NCBI GenBank assembly: GCA_026645945.1
Contig: JAPKMO010000008.1
Coordinates: 1-64,000 of the forward strand
Source of the DNA: Anaerolineae bacterium
GTDB lineage: Bacteria; Chloroflexota; Anaerolineae; Aggregatilineales; Phototrophicaceae
Reading direction: 5' to 3'
Length of the DNA: 64,000 bases
The position numbers and the translations under genes were made by a program. Of the stretch, positions 30,968 to 38,786 are shown one piece after another. Under the pieces are notes generated by a model. The model did no database searches. It saw only the letters and a list, made by a program, of their open reading frames with translations, and was not told where the DNA came from. Each line of letters begins with the position of its first letter. The first letter of the stretch is position 1.

Positions 30968-32572
30968 ATGTTAACCGTTGCCGATGCGCTCAAACTCGAA
31001 CAGTTCGCCGGGGCAAGGGTGGTGGCCGGGCGCGGCGGGCTGGCTAACCGCGTGTCCTGGGTGCATATCGCCAGCGGGCCGGACGCGCCCTACTGGCTGA
31101 ACGGCGGCGAACTGGTGCTGACGACGGCGCGCAACATGCCGCACGACATAGACGGCCAGTGCCGCTATGTGCAGGAGATGGCGGATAACAGGGCCGCCGG
31201 CTTGGTGGTTTCGGTCGGGCGTTTTTTAGAGGTCATCCCGGACGAACTGCGCCAGGCCGCCGAACAGCGCGGTTTCCCACTCATCGAAATTCCGTTTCAG
31301 GCGCGTTTTATTGACGTTGCCAAAACCACCAACGAACACATCGCCGAGGAAAATATGGCGATGGTGACGCGGGCGTTTCATATCCAGCAAACGCTGACCC
31401 GGCTGGTGCTGGAAGGCGGAGACCTGAAACAGCTTGCCTCCCGGCTGGCGGAACTGATCGGCCAGTCCGTCAGCATCGAAAATGAACGTTTTGAAATCCT
31501 CGCCAGCGCCAATATTAGCGACGTGGACGAAGCGCGCCGCTTTACGGTCAGCAAGGGGCGCACCGACCCCCGGCTGGTGCGGGCGCTGGAAGAACGCGGT
31601 ATCCTGGCGCAGATTCGTCAAACCCTGCATCCGGCGCGCATCGCGCCGCTGCCGGAAGTGGGGTTGGAACTGGAACGCTTTTTAGCCCCCATTGTGGTGC
31701 ATGGCGACATTTACGGCTACGTCTGGGTGATCGCGCACGAACGCCCACTGACCGACCTCGACCGGCTGGCGATCAGCAGCGGCGCGACCATCGCCGCGCT
31801 GATGCTGCTGTACCAGGAATCCATCCAGAGCGCGGAAGCGTCGTTGAAGGGCGGGCTGCTCTCGCAGCTTATCCAGGGCGGTAGCGAAGCCGTGTTAACC
31901 GACCAGGCTTTACGCTACGGCGTAGACCTGGCGCGCCCGTTTGTGGTGCTGCTGCTGGAATACCCCGACCGCAGTTCGAGCAGGGGATTGCAGCTTTACC
32001 GCCGCGTGAATCGGCTGGCGGGCGCACGCGATTGGGCGGCGGTGGTCGGCCAGTTTGCGGGGCAGGTGGTCATTCTGGCGCGGGCGGACGAAAACATCCC
32101 GGCGATGGTCGAGCAGATACGGGCGGAAAGCAGCCAGACGGCGCGCATCGGCATCAGCGGCACGCACCGGGGCGCGGGGGCCGTCAGCGCGGCTTATCAA
32201 CAGTGCCAGGAGGCGCTGCATATCACCGGGCGGCTGGGTGGTGCGCAGCCGGCGGCTTATTTTGACCGACTGGGCTATCTGCATACGCTGTACTGCGCCG
32301 GGGCGGAAGCGCTGGCGGCCAACCCCTACGCGCCCCGCCTGCGCCGCCTGCGCGCCGAACAGCAGCCGGAATTGTTCCAGACGCTGGCGACCTACCTGGA
32401 TACCGGCGGCAGCGGCGTGCAAACGGCGGAACTGCTGCATATCCACCGCAGCACGCTCAATTACCGGCTGGAGCGCATCGTCAAAACCTGCGGCTTCGAC
32501 CTTTCCGACCCGCTGGAACGCACCAACCTCCAGGTGGCGCTCAAACTCATCCAGTTATTTGAGTCGCAGTAG
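30968..32572 (+). CDS. PucR-family transcriptional regulator
   Basis: This 534-residue regulator has the three-part PucR layout. The N-terminal PucR domain (MLTVADALKL to about 125) contains NRVSWVHIA and LVLTTARNMP. A central CdaR/GGDEF-like domain covers about 290-410 (AARPFVVLLLEYP-like core). The C-terminal HTH_30 is LLHIHRSTLNYRLERIVKTCGFDLSDPLERTNLQVALKLIQL. PucR proteins sense purine-catabolism or related metabolites and activate nearby genes. The BMP nucleoside-type ABC operon in this window is a conceivable but distant target. The start is the ATG at 30968 after GAGAGGA. It may be co-transcribed with the M23 gene. Confidence 0.92.
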   Translation: MLTVADALKLEQFAGARVVAGRGGLANRVSWVHIASGPDAPYWLNGGELVLTTARNMPHDIDGQCRYVQEMADNRAAGLVVSVGRFLEVIPDELRQAAEQRGFPLIEIPFQARFIDVAKTTNEHIAEENMAMVTRAFHIQQTLTRLVLEGGDLKQLASRLAELIGQSVSIENERFEILASANISDVDEARRFTVSKGRTDPRLVRALEERGILAQIRQTLHPARIAPLPEVGLELERFLAPIVVHGDIYGYVWVIAHERPLTDLDRLAISSGATIAALMLLYQESIQSAEASLKGGLLSQLIQGGSEAVLTDQALRYGVDLARPFVVLLLEYPDRSSSRGLQLYRRVNRLAGARDWAAVVGQFAGQVVILARADENIPAMVEQIRAESSQTARIGISGTHRGAGAVSAAYQQCQEALHITGRLGGAQPAAYFDRLGYLHTLYCAGAEALAANPYAPRLRRLRAEQQPELFQTLATYLDTGGSGVQTAELLHIHRSTLNYRLERIVKTCGFDLSDPLERTNLQVALKLIQLFESQ

Positions 32573-32582
32573 GCCAGATGCG

Positions 32583-33005
32583 ATGTTTTCTCCACCCGAA
32601 CCCCGGATGTATTATAACGAAATCGTATATGCCATCGTGCGGCAGATTCCGGCGGGGCGCGCCAGCAGCTACGGCCAGATCGCCTCGATGATTCCGCCGC
32701 CGGCAGGTGTCGAGCCGTCCGCCTACCGGCGTTTAAGCCCGCGCTGGGTGGGGACGGCCATGCGGAACTGCCCGGATGATGTCCCCTGGTTTCGCGTCCT
32801 CAACAGCCGAGGGACGATCAGCCTGCCTGCCGGCAGCCCCGCCGCGCACGAACAGTGCGCCCGCCTGGAAGCCGAAGGCGTCGTTTTTGACGAAAACGGA
32901 CGGGTGGATTGGGCGGTGGCCGGTTGGGATGGGCCGGACGATAAGTGGCTGCGGGCGCGGGGTTTGTTCCCGCCGCGCCCGTTGAAAAAATCAAAACGTG
33001 GGTAA
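32583..33005 (+). CDS. alkyltransferase-like protein (ATL), Cys-less MGMT homologue
   Basis: This 140-residue protein corresponds to the DNA-binding half of O6-alkylguanine transferases (IPAGRASSYGQIASMI, YRRLSPRWVGTAMRNC, then the active-site region). Where MGMT has PCHRV, this protein has PWFRV (Trp69, Phe70), so it cannot accept an alkyl group. ATL proteins instead bind alkylated guanine, flip it out and recruit nucleotide-excision repair. Known ATLs usually read PWHRV; the His to Phe change is unusual. NSRGTISLPAGS and the conserved LEAEGV follow as expected. It starts 10 bases after pucR with weak ribosome-site support. Confidence 0.88.
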   Translation: MFSPPEPRMYYNEIVYAIVRQIPAGRASSYGQIASMIPPPAGVEPSAYRRLSPRWVGTAMRNCPDDVPWFRVLNSRGTISLPAGSPAAHEQCARLEAEGVVFDENGRVDWAVAGWDGPDDKWLRARGLFPPRPLKKSKRG

Positions 33006-33066
33006 CGAGCGAAATTATGCCGGGGCAGGGAAGCCCTACCCGCTGGGGGCGAGGTTTGTTTTGCCC

Positions 33067-33642
33067 TTATTGATCGGGCGTCGGCACGTCCTTTTTAGGG
33101 GTTTTGCTGTCCCAGAAGCTCCGCATCCGGTCAATATTGAAGTAGAAGTCCAGTTCTTCGCCGGTTTGCGGATGCTGTGCCGTCAGGATGTCGTAGTTTT
33201 TGCCGATGTGGGTGGCCTTGCGCTGCATGGTCACGCGCAGCCCCAGGGCATTCATGACGGCGTATTCTTCTCGAATGCTGATGACCTCGAAAGCCTTCTC
33301 GAAACTGCGTCCGTTAACACGCATGATGGACGCCAGCAGCCCGCGCGCGAAAGCGGCGTGATACTCTGCTTTGGCGATTTTCCCCGACTGCCGGTAAAAG
33401 TTGTAGGCGACGATGTGCGCTTCGATGTCCAGATAGTCCTCTTGCAGGACGCGCTGCAAACCCGCACCGATCAGATTTTGATCGTCCTGCTGAACTGCCC
33501 GCCGCAGCGCCATCGGGATGTTGGCGGCGTTAAGATAGGGATTAAACAGCGGCGAGCGGGTGTAAGCCTGCCGCAGCGCCAGAAAGTCGGATGTGGCGGG
33601 GCTGCGCTGGGCTTCGGCCAGCAGCTTTTCGTACTCGTCCAT
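33067..33642 (-). CDS. DUF4919-like protein
   Basis: This 191-residue soluble protein has helical repeats in the first 110 residues (YEKLLAEAQRSP, QEDYLDIEAHIVAYNFYRQSGK). A beta-rich end follows with AFEVISIREEYAVMNALGL and YDILTAQHPQTGEELDFYFNIDRM. That combination matches what I remember of DUF4919, a family of unknown function common in Bacteroidota, where members usually carry a signal peptide; this one does not. A strong GGAGGG site supports the start. It stands alone. Confidence 0.65.
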   Translation of the reverse strand: MDEYEKLLAEAQRSPATSDFLALRQAYTRSPLFNPYLNAANIPMALRRAVQQDDQNLIGAGLQRVLQEDYLDIEAHIVAYNFYRQSGKIAKAEYHAAFARGLLASIMRVNGRSFEKAFEVISIREEYAVMNALGLRVTMQRKATHIGKNYDILTAQHPQTGEELDFYFNIDRMRSFWDSKTPKKDVPTPDQ

Positions 33643-33733
33643 CGTCGGCCCTCCGTCTATATTCCGGTGTTGATACTTACATTACCCGAACTAAGACAGT
33701 CTTTTGCACCCGATAGATTGGGGGTATTGGGGG

Positions 33734-33760
33734 AAAAGGGGCGAACAGCGCGTTCGCCCC
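33734..33760 (-). terminator. intrinsic terminator of the M32 carboxypeptidase gene
   Basis: On the minus strand GGGGCGAAC pairs with GTTCGCCCC (33752-33760 with 33738-33746) around a 5-base loop, followed by TTTT. It begins 15 bases after the stop codon. Confidence 0.8.
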
Positions 33761-33774
33761 TGGAGATGCGTGGA

Positions 33775-35280
33775 TTAAAGCGCGTACAGTTCGCCGTATT
33801 TGCCGCGCAGATAGGCCATGTACGGCTCGATACGCAGCGGCCCGCCGGTGACGCGCTCGATCAGCTCGTTGGCCGTGAATTTGCTGCCGTACTGGTAGAT
33901 GTTGGTTTTCAGCCAGCCGTGTAGGGTGTCAAAACGCCCCTGCGCGATTTCACCGGGGATTTCCGGGTGCACCTTCAGCGCCGCTTCGTAAAACAGGCCG
34001 CTGATGATGTTGCCCAGCGTGTACCCCTGGAACGCTCCGCCGATGAGTCCGCCGTACCAGTGGACATCTTGCAGCACGCCGTCGCGGTCGTCCGGGGCGG
34101 TGATGCCCAGGTCGGCCTGGTAGCGATCGTGCCAGACCTGCGGCAGATCGCGGATTTCCAGCGAGCCTTCCAGCAGCTGCAGTTCCAGATCAAAACGAAT
34201 CATCACATGCAGGTTGTAGGTCACTTCGTCGGCTTCGGTGCGGATGAGCGACCGCTCAACCTTGTTGATGGCGCGGTAGAAGGTTTCCAGCGGCACATCG
34301 CCCAACTGGTCGGGGAAAGTTTTTTGCAGTTCGGGATAAAAATGCTGCCAGAAGCCCCGGCTGCGCCCGACGATATTTTCCCAGGTGCGCGACTGGCTTT
34401 CGTGGACGCCCGCTGAAGTCCCGCCGGCCAGGGGCGAGGCTTCGTAAGCCATGTTGATGCCCTGTTCGTACATGGCGTGGCCGGCTTCGTGCAGCGTGCT
34501 GAACAGCGCGTAACCCAGGTCGTCCTCTTTGAAGCGCGTGGTGATCCGCACGTCGCCCAGCGAAAACTTGGTCATGAAGGGGTGGTGGGTTTTGTCCTGC
34601 CGCCCCCGGTTGAAGTCGTAGCCGAAGCGTTTGATAATTGCCTCGCCAAAAGCCAGTTGTTGATCTTCTGGATAAGACCGGCGCAGGCAGGAATCGTCCG
34701 CCGGGGGCTGCGCCGTGATGGCCTGCACCAGCGGCACAAGCTGTTCGCGCAGTTGGGCGAACACCGCCCGCACCGACGCGGCTTTCATCCCGTAGTCGGC
34801 GAAATCAATCAGCGGGTCGGCGATGTGTTCGTAACCGGGGAAGAAGTCGGCCAGCTTGCGGCTCAGGTCAAGTGTCTTTTCCAGCGCGGGGCGCAGGCGG
34901 GCGAAGTCATTGGCGGGGCGGGCTTCCGTCCAGCTCTGGTAGGTCGCCGCGATGTGTTCGTTCAGTTCGGCCACAAATGCCGATGGAATGCGCGTATTCC
35001 GTTCGTATTCGCGCCGGGTGACGCGAATCAGGGCGGCATCGTCGGAGTCGTAAGGCAGGCTTTCTTCATATGGGCGCAGGTCGTCCAGCAGTTTGCCGAT
35101 GGCCGGATCGGTGAATTTTTCGTGCGCCAGTCGGGCGAGGGTCGCCATCTGGCGCCCCCGCGCGGGCGCGCCCCCAGGCGGCATGTAGGTGGTCTGGTCC
35201 CAGGCCAGCAGGGCGTTGGCATGTTCCAGATCATCCACCTCCATCAGGCGGGTTTTGAGTTCCTGAAGCTTGGCTTCCAT
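33775..35280 (-). CDS. M32-family (thermostable) metallocarboxypeptidase
   Basis: This 501-residue cytosolic zinc carboxypeptidase matches Taq carboxypeptidase 1. The zinc site HEAGHAMYEQG is present (the HExxH glutamate and both histidines), with the third ligand in GVHESQSRTWEN. The M32 motifs DVRITTRF and RTEADEVTYNLHVMIRFDLE follow, as does QDVHWYGGLIGGAFQGYTLGN. It removes C-terminal residues from peptides with broad specificity, except after proline. Length matches the family norm of about 500. The start is the ATG at 35280 with GAGGAG upstream. It is monocistronic. Confidence 0.96.
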   Translation of the reverse strand: MEAKLQELKTRLMEVDDLEHANALLAWDQTTYMPPGGAPARGRQMATLARLAHEKFTDPAIGKLLDDLRPYEESLPYDSDDAALIRVTRREYERNTRIPSAFVAELNEHIAATYQSWTEARPANDFARLRPALEKTLDLSRKLADFFPGYEHIADPLIDFADYGMKAASVRAVFAQLREQLVPLVQAITAQPPADDSCLRRSYPEDQQLAFGEAIIKRFGYDFNRGRQDKTHHPFMTKFSLGDVRITTRFKEDDLGYALFSTLHEAGHAMYEQGINMAYEASPLAGGTSAGVHESQSRTWENIVGRSRGFWQHFYPELQKTFPDQLGDVPLETFYRAINKVERSLIRTEADEVTYNLHVMIRFDLELQLLEGSLEIRDLPQVWHDRYQADLGITAPDDRDGVLQDVHWYGGLIGGAFQGYTLGNIISGLFYEAALKVHPEIPGEIAQGRFDTLHGWLKTNIYQYGSKFTANELIERVTGGPLRIEPYMAYLRGKYGELYAL

Positions 35281-35371
35281 AAAAATACTCCTCTGATAAT
35301 GGCGGCGCACAATCGCCGGATTTGTCTACTCTACCGGCGAACCGGCCAGAATGTTCGATTTTGGCGGTTGG

Positions 35372-36010
35372 TCAATCGTAGTCCGTCGGTAGGTCTGGGC
35401 AGCGGTGATGTTCGAACAGCCGTTTGATCTGCGCGGGCGTTACCCGACCGACCGACAGCGGCGGGATGGCATCTTCAGCAAACAGCGCGACGGCTTCGGT
35501 TTCGTCGTTGGCGGCCAGCGGTTCGGGAGCGCCGTTTGGTTCGCACAAAAAAAACAGTTTGTAGATGTGCCAGATGTGCGGCGGGTGGCCGTGTTTGTTG
35601 CGGTCGTAGACGGCCAGCAGTTTAACCGCCCGCGTGCGGTAGCCGGATTCTTCGTACACCTCGCGGGTGCAGGCTTCCGCCGCCGACTCGCCGATGTCCA
35701 CCCAGCCGCCGGGCAGCGTCCAGCCGCCGTCTTTGCTTTCCTTCACCAGCACAATCCGGTCGTCCTGGAAGATCACGCCGCGCACGTCCACTTTGGGTGT
35801 GGCGTGGCCGACTTCGCCGGCGAACAGGTCACGAATGGGCAAAAATTCGCTGCCGGTATAAGCTGCGGCGATTTCGGCGGCCAGTTCACGGATACGTTCG
35901 TAACGCTCGCGGTCGAAAACATCCTGGGTGTAAGCCAGGCCGGTCTGGGCAATCGCCTGAAGTTCCTGAACCCACTTCAACCAGGCCGTTGGGGATGCTC
36001 CGCCGCTCAT
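35372..36010 (-). CDS. Nudix hydrolase with NUDIX_N_2-type N-terminal domain
   Basis: This 212-residue protein has an N-terminal domain of about 65 residues (WLKWVQELQAIAQTGLAYTQDVFDRERYE) typical of the Bacillus YjhB-like branch. A Nudix domain follows, with the complete box GGWVDIGESAAEACTREVYEESGY. Such enzymes cleave nucleoside diphosphates linked to other groups. The branch has been associated with ADP-ribose, ADP-glucose-like or capped substrates; the exact one is unknown. Its ATG overlaps the stop of the upstream flavodoxin-domain gene (ATGA), so the two are co-translated. Confidence 0.92.
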   Translation of the reverse strand: MSGGASPTAWLKWVQELQAIAQTGLAYTQDVFDRERYERIRELAAEIAAAYTGSEFLPIRDLFAGEVGHATPKVDVRGVIFQDDRIVLVKESKDGGWTLPGGWVDIGESAAEACTREVYEESGYRTRAVKLLAVYDRNKHGHPPHIWHIYKLFFLCEPNGAPEPLAANDETEAVALFAEDAIPPLSVGRVTPAQIKRLFEHHRCPDLPTDYD

Positions 36011-36546
36011 AACACACTTTTTTCCAGTTCGCTGCGGACGCGCGCCGTCCAGTTGCGGATGGCGTTCCAGTCCCGGTAATCGTCGTTAAGCATACTGGGG
36101 GTCTGCGAGCCGTCGTAACGCAGCGACAGCGTCCAGCGGTCGCGCAGATCAATGGCATCCAGGCGCAGCTTACCGGCAAAGATGGCGATGTCGCGCGCGC
36201 CGATTTTTTCCAGCGTGTCCTGGTGGACGTAATTTTCCAGGGCGTGCTGGTAGCCGTCCGGTTCGAGGATGCGGATGCAGGTAATAAAAAAATAGAGTGG
36301 TTGTTTTGCCAGTTCGCCCTCAAAACGATCCAGAAAACGCGACATGGGCGTTAACCACATGCCGGCGTGGATGGCCGACCCCAGGATATAAGCATCGTAA
36401 CCGGCGACCGACTCTAGCGTTTCGACATTGGCGACCGTCACGTCAAAATGATTTTCGCCAAACATCTGCCCCATAAATTCGGCGATTTCAGCGGTCGAAC
36501 CGTGAACGGTGGCATAAGCAATGAGGATTTTTTTCGATACCGTCAT
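36007..36546 (-). CDS. flavodoxin-domain protein (HemG-like)
   Basis: This 179-residue protein has the FMN-binding fold of the Flavodoxin_5 family. The phosphate loop is AYATVHGSTAEIAEFMG and the isoalloxazine loop region is YDAYILGSAIHAGMWLTPMSRFLDRF. These features and the size resemble HemG-type protoporphyrinogen oxidase (about 180 residues). Many genomes carry such proteins without haem genes nearby, and none is nearby here. It is translationally coupled to the Nudix gene downstream. An electron-transfer role is likely but the substrate is unknown. Confidence 0.82.
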   Translation of the reverse strand: MTVSKKILIAYATVHGSTAEIAEFMGQMFGENHFDVTVANVETLESVAGYDAYILGSAIHAGMWLTPMSRFLDRFEGELAKQPLYFFITCIRILEPDGYQHALENYVHQDTLEKIGARDIAIFAGKLRLDAIDLRDRWTLSLRYDGSQTPSMLNDDYRDWNAIRNWTARVRSELEKSVL

Positions 36547-36572
36547 TCCCTAACGTTCCTTCGCAGACTTGA

Positions 36573-36595
36573 AGGGCGAACCTATCGTTCGCCCT
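36573..36595. terminator. hairpin between DinB and flavodoxin genes
   Basis: AGGGCGAAC (36573-36581) and GTTCGCCCT (36587-36595) form a 9-bp stem with a 5-base loop, about 60 bases after the DinB stop. The minus-strand tail TTCAAG is only weakly U-rich. Its arms nearly match the terminator at 33738-33760. Confidence 0.5.
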
Positions 36596-36653
36596 CCCTT
36601 ACGATTGATACGGTTTAATTGTACTCGATTTAACGGCTTAAAAAATAGAACCG

Positions 36654-37130
36654 TCAGCTTAAATTCAGCGCGCGCGCGATGTCGTCGGCATGAGTCCGGT
36701 CATGCCCGGCCACCACCTTCAGGATTTCGGCAATCGAAAGGATTCGCATCGAGCCATGCCGTCCCTGTTTGTCCAGCGCGGCGTCATCAACGGTATCCAG
36801 CCAGGCGTCGCGTTCGGCGGCGGTTTGCGCCAGGGCGGCGCGGGCTTCCTCGACCGTCGTTTCGGCGCGTTTTTCGACCGAGCGCCGGTTGAAGCGTTCC
36901 AGGTCAAAATCCTCCGGGATGGTGTTTTCGCCCCTGGCAATCGCCATAATCATGTTGTTGTGTCCCCGGTCGGAAACCATCAGGTGGATGAGAAGCTGGC
37001 GCGCCGTCCAGCCGGCCCCCTCGGAATAAACTTCCTCATCCCAGCGGTCGCCCACCCGGTCGAGGACGGCGTTTAAATAGCGGCGCGCGTCGTTGAGTTC
37101 CTGTTTAAGTTCGTTTATCCTGCCGTTCAT
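36654..37130 (-). CDS. DinB-superfamily four-helix protein
   Basis: This 158-residue protein fits the DinB/YfiT (DinB_2) fold: four long helices and three metal-binding His. The likely ligands are in ARQLLIHLMVSDRGHNNM and VVAGHDRTHADDIARAL. Members of this superfamily are metal-dependent thiol transferases (bacillithiol or mycothiol) or of unknown function. A GGAGG site precedes the ATG at 37130. It has no coupled neighbour, and substrate or cofactor thiol cannot be deduced. Confidence 0.85.
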   Translation of the reverse strand: MNGRINELKQELNDARRYLNAVLDRVGDRWDEEVYSEGAGWTARQLLIHLMVSDRGHNNMIMAIARGENTIPEDFDLERFNRRSVEKRAETTVEEARAALAQTAAERDAWLDTVDDAALDKQGRHGSMRILSIAEILKVVAGHDRTHADDIARALNLS

Positions 37131-37198
37131 TTTTTAAAATTCCTCCTCTGTGGGCGCGCACACCGGCGCATCCCTGCTCATCCCTCGTAACTCACCAC

Positions 37199-37726
37199 TC
37201 AATATGCATCATCCGCCGCCTGTAAGCGGCGCAGCAGGTCGAAGTGTGGATGTTCGGCCCAGCGCGCGGGGTCGTCGGCATGGTGGGCGGCCAGCCAGAC
37301 GGCGGCTTCCGGGGCGCCGGCGGCGGCCAGCAGTTCCGCGCTCCAGGCCGGATGATGCGCGTAAACCACAAACGGGCGCTGCCAGGGGCGGCGCGGGTCG
37401 CCGTCCATCCAGCGGCACGCCAGGGCGGGCAAAAACGCCCGCACCAGCACTGCCAGGGTTTTTTGCCCGGTCGTCAGGGGGTAATGGATTTTGCCAGCGT
37501 CGTGCAGCAGCGCGGCCACCGCCAGGTCGCGCGGGGCCGGCCCCTGCGCCAGCACGCCGCGCAGCACGTTCAGGCTGTGGAGCTGTTCGGCGCGCCGCAG
37601 GCGGGCGAAAAGCGCCTGCTGAGGCGGCGTCAGGTATTCAGCCGCCAGAGACATCTGGACCGGGCGGGCAAAAGCCAGCAGTTCGCCAAGCCCCTGCCGG
37701 AAGCGTTGGACAGCAGAAACGCTCAT
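37199..37726 (-). CDS. HD-domain phosphohydrolase
   Basis: This 175-residue protein contains an HD metal-binding domain: LRRAEQLHSLNVLRG (first His), VAALLHDAGKIHYP (the HD pair), then YAHHPAWSAELLAAAG and HHADDPARWAEHP (further His/Asp ligands). Such proteins hydrolyse nucleotides or cyclic nucleotides. No regulatory domain is attached. Its ATG overlaps the stop of the following site-2-protease gene's frame (ATGA at 37723-37726), so it is translated together with that gene. The substrate is unknown. Confidence 0.88.
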   Translation of the reverse strand: MSVSAVQRFRQGLGELLAFARPVQMSLAAEYLTPPQQALFARLRRAEQLHSLNVLRGVLAQGPAPRDLAVAALLHDAGKIHYPLTTGQKTLAVLVRAFLPALACRWMDGDPRRPWQRPFVVYAHHPAWSAELLAAAGAPEAAVWLAAHHADDPARWAEHPHFDLLRRLQAADDAY

Positions 37727-38403
37727 AAACCCAGCAAAAACTGCGTGATGGCAAAGGTCGGCTGGCTGATGAGCATCCCCAGGATGTTCAGCCCCGGCAC
37801 GCGCAGGAAACTGAGCAAAATGAGGCCGATCAGGATGTAGTTGGTGGTCTGGGCGTGGCGCTGCCAGGTGTAGGCCAAGTCAGGCGGCAGCAGCGCCAGC
37901 ACGATATGCCAGCCGTCAATCGGAAAGACGGGCAGCAGATTAAACACAAACAGCAGCACGTTCCAGAAGACCATCTGCCCCAGGATGAGCGCCACGACGC
38001 CCAGCAGCCCCTGCACCTGGCCGAAAAAAACCGCCCGAAAAACCTCCAGCGACCCCAACCCCAGAAAACGCAGCAGGATCGCCGCCACGACCGCCAGCAG
38101 CAGGTTCGAGAGCGGCCCAGCGGCAACGGCGGCCAGGAAACCCCAGCGCGGGTTACGCATCCGGTGGGCGGCAATCGGAGCCTGGCCCAGGATGCCAAAG
38201 CCGATCAGCGCGAACATCAAAAACCCGACCGGGTTGATATGCACCAGCGGGTTTAAGGTCAGGCGGCCCTGCCGCGCCGGTACAGGGTCGCCCATCAGAT
38301 GGCCGATGTAGTTGTGCGCGAATTCGTGGATGGTCATGCCGGCCAGCACGGCCAGCAGGACGGCGATTAACATCTGAACGCTGAGGTTGCCAAAAAGCAG
38401 CAC
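37723..38403 (-). CDS. site-2-protease-type (M50) membrane metalloprotease
   Basis: This 226-residue protein belongs to the short bacterial M50 group without a PDZ domain. The zinc motif is GMTIHEFAHNYIGHLMGD and the third ligand region is NLLPVFPIDGWHIV (the NPxPxxDG equivalent). Five to six hydrophobic segments are visible. These enzymes cut membrane-embedded substrates such as anti-sigma factors. The start chosen is the GTG at 38403, with GGAGA six bases upstream; a GTG at 38418 is the alternative. It is the first gene of a two-gene unit with the HD protein. Confidence 0.9.
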   Translation of the reverse strand: MLLFGNLSVQMLIAVLLAVLAGMTIHEFAHNYIGHLMGDPVPARQGRLTLNPLVHINPVGFLMFALIGFGILGQAPIAAHRMRNPRWGFLAAVAAGPLSNLLLAVVAAILLRFLGLGSLEVFRAVFFGQVQGLLGVVALILGQMVFWNVLLFVFNLLPVFPIDGWHIVLALLPPDLAYTWQRHAQTTNYILIGLILLSFLRVPGLNILGMLISQPTFAITQFLLGL

Positions 38404-38573
38404 GGGTTGTCTCCACACTTACGAGTTTCAGAGAGTATAACATAAGAGCGCCTTCGCCTGAAGGCACGCCAACTGAGTACCTGATGAGCGTCGAAATGCC
38501 ACCGGCGGGGTTATAGGAAGAAGACTGTGGTATAGTATTGAACGTTGGCACGGCGTTTGTTCGAGCGTGAGCC

Positions 38574-38786
38574 ATGCCGGAACAAATCATGATCGGCGAC
38601 CGGGTGCAGATGCGAAAAAAACACCCCTGCGGCAGCGATGAATGGGAAATTTATCGCATCGGCGCAGACATCGGCCTGCGCTGCCTGGGATGCGGGCGGC
38701 GGGTGATGCTGGCCCGCCCGCTATTTTGGAAGCGGTTGAAAAAGATTCTCGCCAGCAGTTCAAAACGCGGAGAGGATGAGGGATGA
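38574..38786 (+). CDS. DUF951 family protein
   Basis: This 70-residue protein carries the DUF951 core: GDRVQMRKKHPCGSDEWE, then IGLRCLGCGRRVMLARPLFWKRLKKIL. The three Cys (one in HPCG and two in CLGCG) could bind a metal. DUF951 is widespread in Firmicutes and Chloroflexota, and its function is unknown. Its stop overlaps the ATG of the GT28 gene (ATGA), showing tight coupling. A TATAGT at 38531-38536 may be the -10 box. Confidence 0.92.
   Translation: MPEQIMIGDRVQMRKKHPCGSDEWEIYRIGADIGLRCLGCGRRVMLARPLFWKRLKKILASSSKRGEDEG

Noticed and set aside
32055-32582. Upstream extension of the alkyltransferase-like frame into the pucR gene
   Set aside because: This part is Arg/Ser-rich and overlaps the well-supported PucR coding sequence in another frame. 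The homology starts only after 32583.
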